Shown here: positions 62,101 through 64,000 of the stretch, in pieces
Numbering within the stretch: position 1 is the stretch's first letter
Layout: every line of letters starts with the position of its first letter
From: Straminergon stramineum
Taxonomy: Eukaryota; Streptophyta; Bryopsida; Hypnales; Calliergonaceae
DNA: 64,000 bases
Direction of reading: 5' to 3'
Assembly: GCA_963920665.1 (NCBI GenBank)
Contig: OY987265.1
Span: 45,079,001-45,143,000 of the forward strand
Notes under the pieces: generated by a model
Told to the model about the DNA's origin: nothing
The model's database searches: none
The model's input: only the letters and a program-made list of their open reading frames with translations
Made by a program: the position numbers and the translations under genes

Positions 62101-63016
62101 TTATAATAAGTGTAGGTTCATATTACAAATTTAAAGGTTAATGTAATTTTCAGGTTTCATTAGGGCAAGGACAAGGCCCAAAGGCTGAGAAATTATTGAC
62201 AATGGGTATGGAGCGTGGAATGTGGGTGTGCTTGCAAAATTGCCATCTTTCACAATCATGGATGCCTTCTTTAGATCGAATTGTTGATAATATTGATCCA
62301 GAAAAGGTTGTAGAGTTATCATATTGATGTTTTGTAGAATTTCATGAAATCATGCAAAAAGAGAACATAATATTCAAAATATCAAGTAAATTGAATGATA
62401 TTATTTTTCTAAACTAGGTACACAAAGACTTTCGACTTTGGCTAACTAGCATGCCTAGTCCTGATTTTCCAGTTGCAATTCTTCAAAATGGAGTAAAAAT
62501 GACATTAGAACCTCCTAAAGGTCTTCGAGCTAATCTTGTTCGAGCATATTTGCGCTACAACGATAAACATTTAGCGGATTGTGAGAAGCCAAAGGCTTGG
62601 AAGCGGCTTCTTTTTGCTACATGTCTTTTTCATGCTGTTATTCAAGAACGTCGCAAATTTGGTCCTTTGGGTTGGAACATTCGCTATGATTTCACTGATG
62701 GAGATTTAAGTGTTTGTCAAGTTCAAGTGCGGATGTTTCTCAATGAATATCCAGAAATTCCATATAAGGTAATTCAATAGTATATAAATATCAAATTTGA
62801 TTCTAAATTTATTACTTTTGTTGATTTATACATCTTCTATAATGTATTTTTTGACTATATTATACTACCATCAATTTTATTTATAAAGTTTATAAAGTTT
62901 TGATTCTATAGGTCATAAGGTTCCTTTGCGGGGAAATCAATTATGGAGGTCGAGTTATAGATGACAAAGATCGAAGGTGTATAAATACATTACTTTTGAC
63001 ATTTGTTGTCCCAGAG
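24359..63016 (+). CDS. DNAH1: Axonemal dynein heavy chain, DNAH1 class (inner arm); 3' end beyond window
   Basis: This is the motor subunit of an inner-arm axonemal dynein that drives flagellar beating with ATP. Exons: 24359-24438, 24689-24850, 25386-25541, 27669-27762, 27869-28152, 28260-28499, 28587-28869, 29375-29626, 29777-29961, 30092-30186, 30325-30509, 31191-31436, 31726-32079, 33013-33276, 33552-33941, 34143-34370, 34547-34639, 34744-34905, 35253-35384, 35543-36069, 36173-36359, 36650-36937, 37279-37422, 37672-37863, 40654-41079, 45572-46018, 46184-46783, 49805-49969, 50163-50399, 50556-50723, 52796-53104, 53356-53706, 54932-55183, 55516-55680, 55903-56076, 56410-56712, 57741-57899, 58192-58488, 58623-58820, 58975-59100, 59270-59542, 59753-59857, 60267-60482, 60735-60917, 62154-62306, 62418-62768, 62912-63016. 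All introns are GT-AG and phases agree, giving 3,662 codons without a stop. The tail motifs and the whole motor align best in my memory with animal DNAH1. The last ~350 residues (C-terminal cap) lie past the window; the start codon was not found. Confidence 0.95.
25901..26544 (+). mobile_element. TTAA-flanked MITE, family A, copy 1
   Basis: The element lies in the dynein intron 25542-27668. It runs from TTAACCCCTAAATGCC to GGGCATCTAGGGGTTAA, so the ends are inverted and TTAA lies on each side. Copies are at 41157 (inverted) and 38684. Confidence 0.82.
26545..27668. other. Rest of dynein intron 3
   Basis: AT-rich intron DNA. A 62-codon open frame at 26915-27103 shows no homology I recognise. 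Confidence 0.5.
31726..35384 (+). CDS. Dynein exons 13-19: linker (DHC_N2) region
   Basis: The linker swings across the motor ring to make the power stroke. Diagnostic phrases are [10 protein letters not shown] (exon 14), [20 protein letters not shown] and [16 protein letters not shown] (exon 15), [17 protein letters not shown] and [25 protein letters not shown] (exon 16), and [18 protein letters not shown] (exon 18). Residue SRF replaces the more usual PRF before FFLS in exon 16. Confidence 0.93.
32080..33012. other. Dynein intron 13, with foldback element
   Basis: This 933-base intron holds the foldback at 32827-32945 and a segment of higher GC (32120-32480) unlike its neighbours, probably a decayed insertion. 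Confidence 0.5.
32827..32945. repeat. Foldback palindrome
   Basis: CAAATGGGAGCAAACCCATTG on the left pairs with CAATGGGCTTGCTCCCATTTG on the right. Further in, GGCTAAACTATGTTAG pairs with CTAACATAATTTAGCC and GTGTACATT with AATGTACAC. The transcript would form a long hairpin of about 50 base pairs within the dynein intron. Confidence 0.85.
35543..36937 (+). CDS. Dynein exons 20-22: AAA1, the main ATPase site
   Basis: The P-loop GPAGTGKT lies at 35753-35776, with GGAPAG before it. Walker B is CFDEFNRID, followed by a sensor segment ending [21 protein letters not shown], whose Gly codon is split across the intron 36070-36172. All catalytic motifs of an active AAA1 are present. Exon 22 ([17 protein letters not shown]) leads to AAA2. 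Confidence 0.97.
37279..41079 (+). CDS. Dynein exons 23-25: AAA2
   Basis: The P-loop GPTGGGKT is at 37330-37353, followed by [15 protein letters not shown], the Walker B-like [16 protein letters not shown] and, in exon 25, the ending [21 protein letters not shown]2 binds nucleotide structurally. The intron between exons 24 and 25 is 2.8 kb and filled with MITEs. Confidence 0.96.
38121..38480. mobile_element. 360-base MITE with AGTAAACTT termini
   Basis: Left end TATAGAGTAAACTTACCA and right end TGGCAAGTTTACTATAT are inverted repeats of about 17 bases with two or three mismatches. The interior has two copies of ACGCGGTGAAGGG about 50 bases apart. Confidence 0.65.
38684..39873 (+). mobile_element. 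TTAA-flanked MITE, family A, copy 3, with inserts
   Basis: It runs from TTAACCCCTAAATTTTC to TTTTAGGGGTTTA and follows copy 1 along its length (GATTTTTCTATTGAAGATTTTG, GATCAAACATTCTAATCTTTC, then GAAGCTCAAAAAAGGTCTTG). Two extra blocks interrupt it, at about 38930-39220 and 39465-39705, so it is 1.19 kb rather than 0.64 kb. It is nested and older. Confidence 0.75.
41111..41146. repeat. (GTTT)n microsatellite
   Basis: About eight GTTT units lie just inside the intron after exon 25. Confidence 0.95.
41157..41803 (-). mobile_element. TTAA-flanked MITE, family A, copy 2 (inverted)
   Basis: TTAACCCCTAAAATACCC to GGGCATTTAGAGGTTAA. Read on -, it matches the element at 25901-26544 over its full length, for example GATTTTTCTATTGAAGATTTTG and TCAATCTGTAAGTGATATTG. 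Confidence 0.85.
45572..46783 (+). CDS. Dynein exons 26-27: AAA3
   Basis: The P-loop GETGTGKT is at about 45899-45922. It is followed by [12 protein letters not shown] at the exon end, then [18 protein letters not shown], Walker [23 protein letters not shown] and [17 protein letters not shown]3 is a regulatory nucleotide site in dyneins. Confidence 0.96.
47246..48636. mobile_element. TTAA-flanked element with TTAACCCCTAAA termini
   Basis: Left TTAACCCCTAAAACTCC and right GGCTCTTTAGGGGTTAA are inverted. The interior is not obviously related to the 644-base family-A copies, so it may be a relative that shares termini or a pair of separate fragments. Confidence 0.5.
47541..47674. repeat. Perfect 67-base tandem duplication
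   Basis: 47541-47607 and 47608-47674 are identical (start TAGACACCTAGAAGCATAG, end CATAGATTTTA). Identity implies a recent event or an assembly duplication. Confidence 0.92.
49805..53104 (+). CDS. Dynein exons 28-31: AAA4
   Basis: The P-loop GVGGSGRQS is at 50328-50354. Walker B-like VFLFSDTQI and [11 protein letters not shown] occur in exon 30, and [20 protein letters not shown] with [14 protein letters not shown] in exon 31. The 2.1-kb intron between exons 30 and 31 holds the 722-base MITE related to the large transposon at the left of the window. Confidence 0.96.
50724..52795. other. Dynein intron 30 (2.1 kb)
   Basis: The intron carries the 722-base MITE at 51898-52619. The remainder is AT-rich with no coding signal. 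Confidence 0.6.
51898..52619. mobile_element. 722-base MITE related to the large transposon at 1-13744
   Basis: Left end GGGTGATTGCAAGAAACAC followed by CTGTCCTATTT; right end is its reverse complement (AAATAGGACAG, GTGTTTCTTGC, AATCACCC). TTAG lies immediately outside both ends (51894-51897 and 52620-52623), a clean 4-base target duplication. The right end matches 13705-13744, and the left half is colinear with the first ~400 bases of the window. No coding capacity, so it would move only with a transposase supplied in trans. Confidence 0.9.
53356..56712 (+). CDS. Dynein exons 32-36: stalk coiled coil and microtubule-binding tip
   Basis: Coiled coil 1 runs through exons 32-33 ([19 protein letters not shown] to [15 protein letters not shown]). 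The tip has [17 protein letters not shown] and, in exon 34, [17 protein letters not shown]. Coiled coil 2 starts with [18 protein letters not shown] in exon 35 and ends RAGKLIGGL in exon 36. Stalk length is the same as in animal DNAH1. A duplicate of the exon 35 acceptor lies about 100 bases upstream. Confidence 0.95.
53707..54931. other. Dynein intron 32 (1.2 kb)
   Basis: AT-rich intron. No element with clear ends or coding signal was found. Confidence 0.5.
56129..56177. repeat. (TA)n(CA)n microsatellite
   Basis: About 20 TA units run into a few CA units, within the dynein intron between exons 35 and 36. Confidence 0.95.
56713..57740. other. Dynein intron 36 (1.0 kb)
   Basis: Contains a C8 run near 56813 and stretches of slightly higher GC. 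No gene seen; short open frames on both strands overlap each other and are not supported. Confidence 0.5.
57741..58488 (+). CDS. Dynein exons 37-38: AAA5
   Basis: AAA5 begins in exon 36 ([21 protein letters not shown]) and continues with [41 protein letters not shown] across the 57899/58192 junction, [20 protein letters not shown], and [15 protein letters not shown]. Confidence 0.95.
58623..63016 (+). CDS. Dynein exons 39-47: AAA6 and start of C-terminal region
   Basis: Typical segments are [139 protein letters not shown], and [16 protein letters not shown]. The exon ending at 63016 should be followed by the C-terminal cap, which is outside the window. Confidence 0.95.
59938..60165. mobile_element. 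TTAA MITE family B, decayed copy
   Basis: It starts TTAACCTTTGAAAGGCC and is colinear with 61037-61255 (CTCTATATGACATGTATTT, TACTATCATAATCATTAATT, ACTTTGCATTGAAAA). The right end with TTAA is lost. Confidence 0.7.
61037..61255. mobile_element. TTAA MITE family B, intact ends
   Basis: The 219-base element begins TTAACCCTTGAACGGCC and ends TCCTTCTCGGGTTAA. TTAA flanks both ends. A second copy lies 1.1 kb upstream at 59938. Confidence 0.75.
61256..62153. other. Rest of dynein intron 44
   Basis: AT-rich intron DNA with no coding signal up to the acceptor before 62154. Confidence 0.5.
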
Positions 63017-64000
63017 GTATAAATTTCAATTTATTTTTCAATGATGAAGATTTTAACTTCACAAAATATTGTTTTGCTAAATTATGTTTTGGAGTGAAAA
63101 GTAGGACAAGGTTATATATATATATAACACCTTGTGTGTGTAAGTGTGTTGGAATTTTTTATTATCAAAGATACTATGGAAAATTTTGTTTTCCTTCCAA
63201 AAAAATGAATTAACTTCTATTAGTAATTTTGTTTTATATCAAAAAAAAAATTCAAATTTTCAAAATTTTTATATATAATAAAAATTCTAAATTTGATTTT
63301 CCTTCTACAGTTAATGTTGAAATCATAGTATATTATGAAGAAAAATCTTTTCAATTATTATATTATATTGCCAAAAACTATGTTTATTGGATAATCAATA
63401 TACTTTTATAAAATTATTTTTTCTCATAAAGAATCAAGCATTAAAACTTTAATTACAAAAGTTGTAGAAGAAAAATTCACTTGTCATGACACAAAAAATA
63501 AAAATCTCAAAACATTAAAGATTTACTTCTACATATGTAGACTCATTCTTGTTTTAGATGGGACTTTGAATTTTATGAGTCCATGTTTTATTTATACAAG
63601 AACAATTTGAAGTTTCCAACTGCTATGTTACTAATTATCCAATTTGTTTCATCCTAATACAAAATAAATAATGGAAAATAATAGGATAATTTTTTTATCA
63701 AATCCTAAAGGTATTGGTTTGAAAAGTATTTTAAACACTTCATCATAAAATCAACTAAATAGGGATATAGGTATCTTCCATAGTTTTAGGATGCTCATAA
63801 TTGTAGGTGTCTATGTTGTAGATACCTATGTTATAAACAACTTCCATGCTTATAGGATGTTCATATTATAGGTGTCTATGTTGTAGGTACCTATGTTACA
63901 AGTACCTTACATGATTATAGGATATTCATATTATAAGTATCTATGTTACAAATACCTTCAATAGTTGTAGAATATCTACTTATACCTAGGCTCAAGGCTC
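63017..64000. other. Intron after the last visible dynein exon
   Basis: The donor GTATAA follows 63016. The rest of the window shows no dynein coding sequence, so this is the 5' part of an intron. The C-terminal exons must lie downstream. Confidence 0.65.
63765..64000. repeat. Degenerate tandem repeats of about 55-70 bases
   Basis: Three to four units share TATAGGAT.TTCATATTATA, GGTGTCTATGTT and TACCTATGTTA.A. Similar GTGTCTATAATATAGAC and GGTACCTATATTA phrases occur at 47460-47680 in another intron. Confidence 0.7.

Overview
The window is nuclear DNA from a eukaryote, almost certainly a streptophyte plant whose sperm are flagellated (bryophyte, lycophyte, fern, cycad/Ginkgo grade, or a charophyte alga). 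Three things point there: a long, intact-looking, intron-rich axonemal dynein heavy chain gene; plant-type mobile elements (a CACTA-type MITE ending CACTACAAG, a SWIM-domain transposon relic); and a SET-domain protein of the plant SUVR class. No rRNA, tRNA, CRISPR array or bacterial operon structure was seen.

Region 1 (1-13,744) is GC-richer than the rest and reads as one large DNA transposon whose left end lies just outside the window. Its left ~400 bases match, in the same order and orientation, the left part of a 722-base MITE at 51,898-52,619, and its right end (13,705-13,744) carries the same terminal sequence as that MITE. Inside are (i) a four-exon DDE-type transposase gene on + (777-5332) broken by two in-frame TAG codons, (ii) a SUVR-like pre-SET/SET/post-SET histone methyltransferase on - (5790 to about 7007, with 5' exons unresolved), and (iii) a spliced four-exon gene on - (8319-12406) with a coiled coil and a RING-like Cys/His cluster. 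Introns and spacers of all three are strewn with the palindrome AGTACT. A transposon that carries an H3K9-methyltransferase-like gene is the most striking observation in the window.

Region 2 (13,745-24,358) is a graveyard of repeats: an array of short hairpins, an LTR-like segment with a TATA box, several tandem arrays, a SWIM-domain transposase pseudogene (17,845-20,495) whose stops mostly look like C-to-T/G-to-A decay, a CACTA MITE four bases downstream of it, and a pair of ~380-base direct repeats that flank it.

Region 3 (24,359-64,000) is AT-rich and is one gene on +: a dynein heavy chain of the DNAH1 class (inner-arm, single-headed type). I could place 47 exons, all with GT-AG introns and consistent phase, giving about 3,660 residues from near the N-terminus to AAA6; the last ~350 residues lie beyond the window and the first exon(s) were not found. 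The introns are packed with small TTAA-flanked MITEs, other foldback elements and simple repeats.
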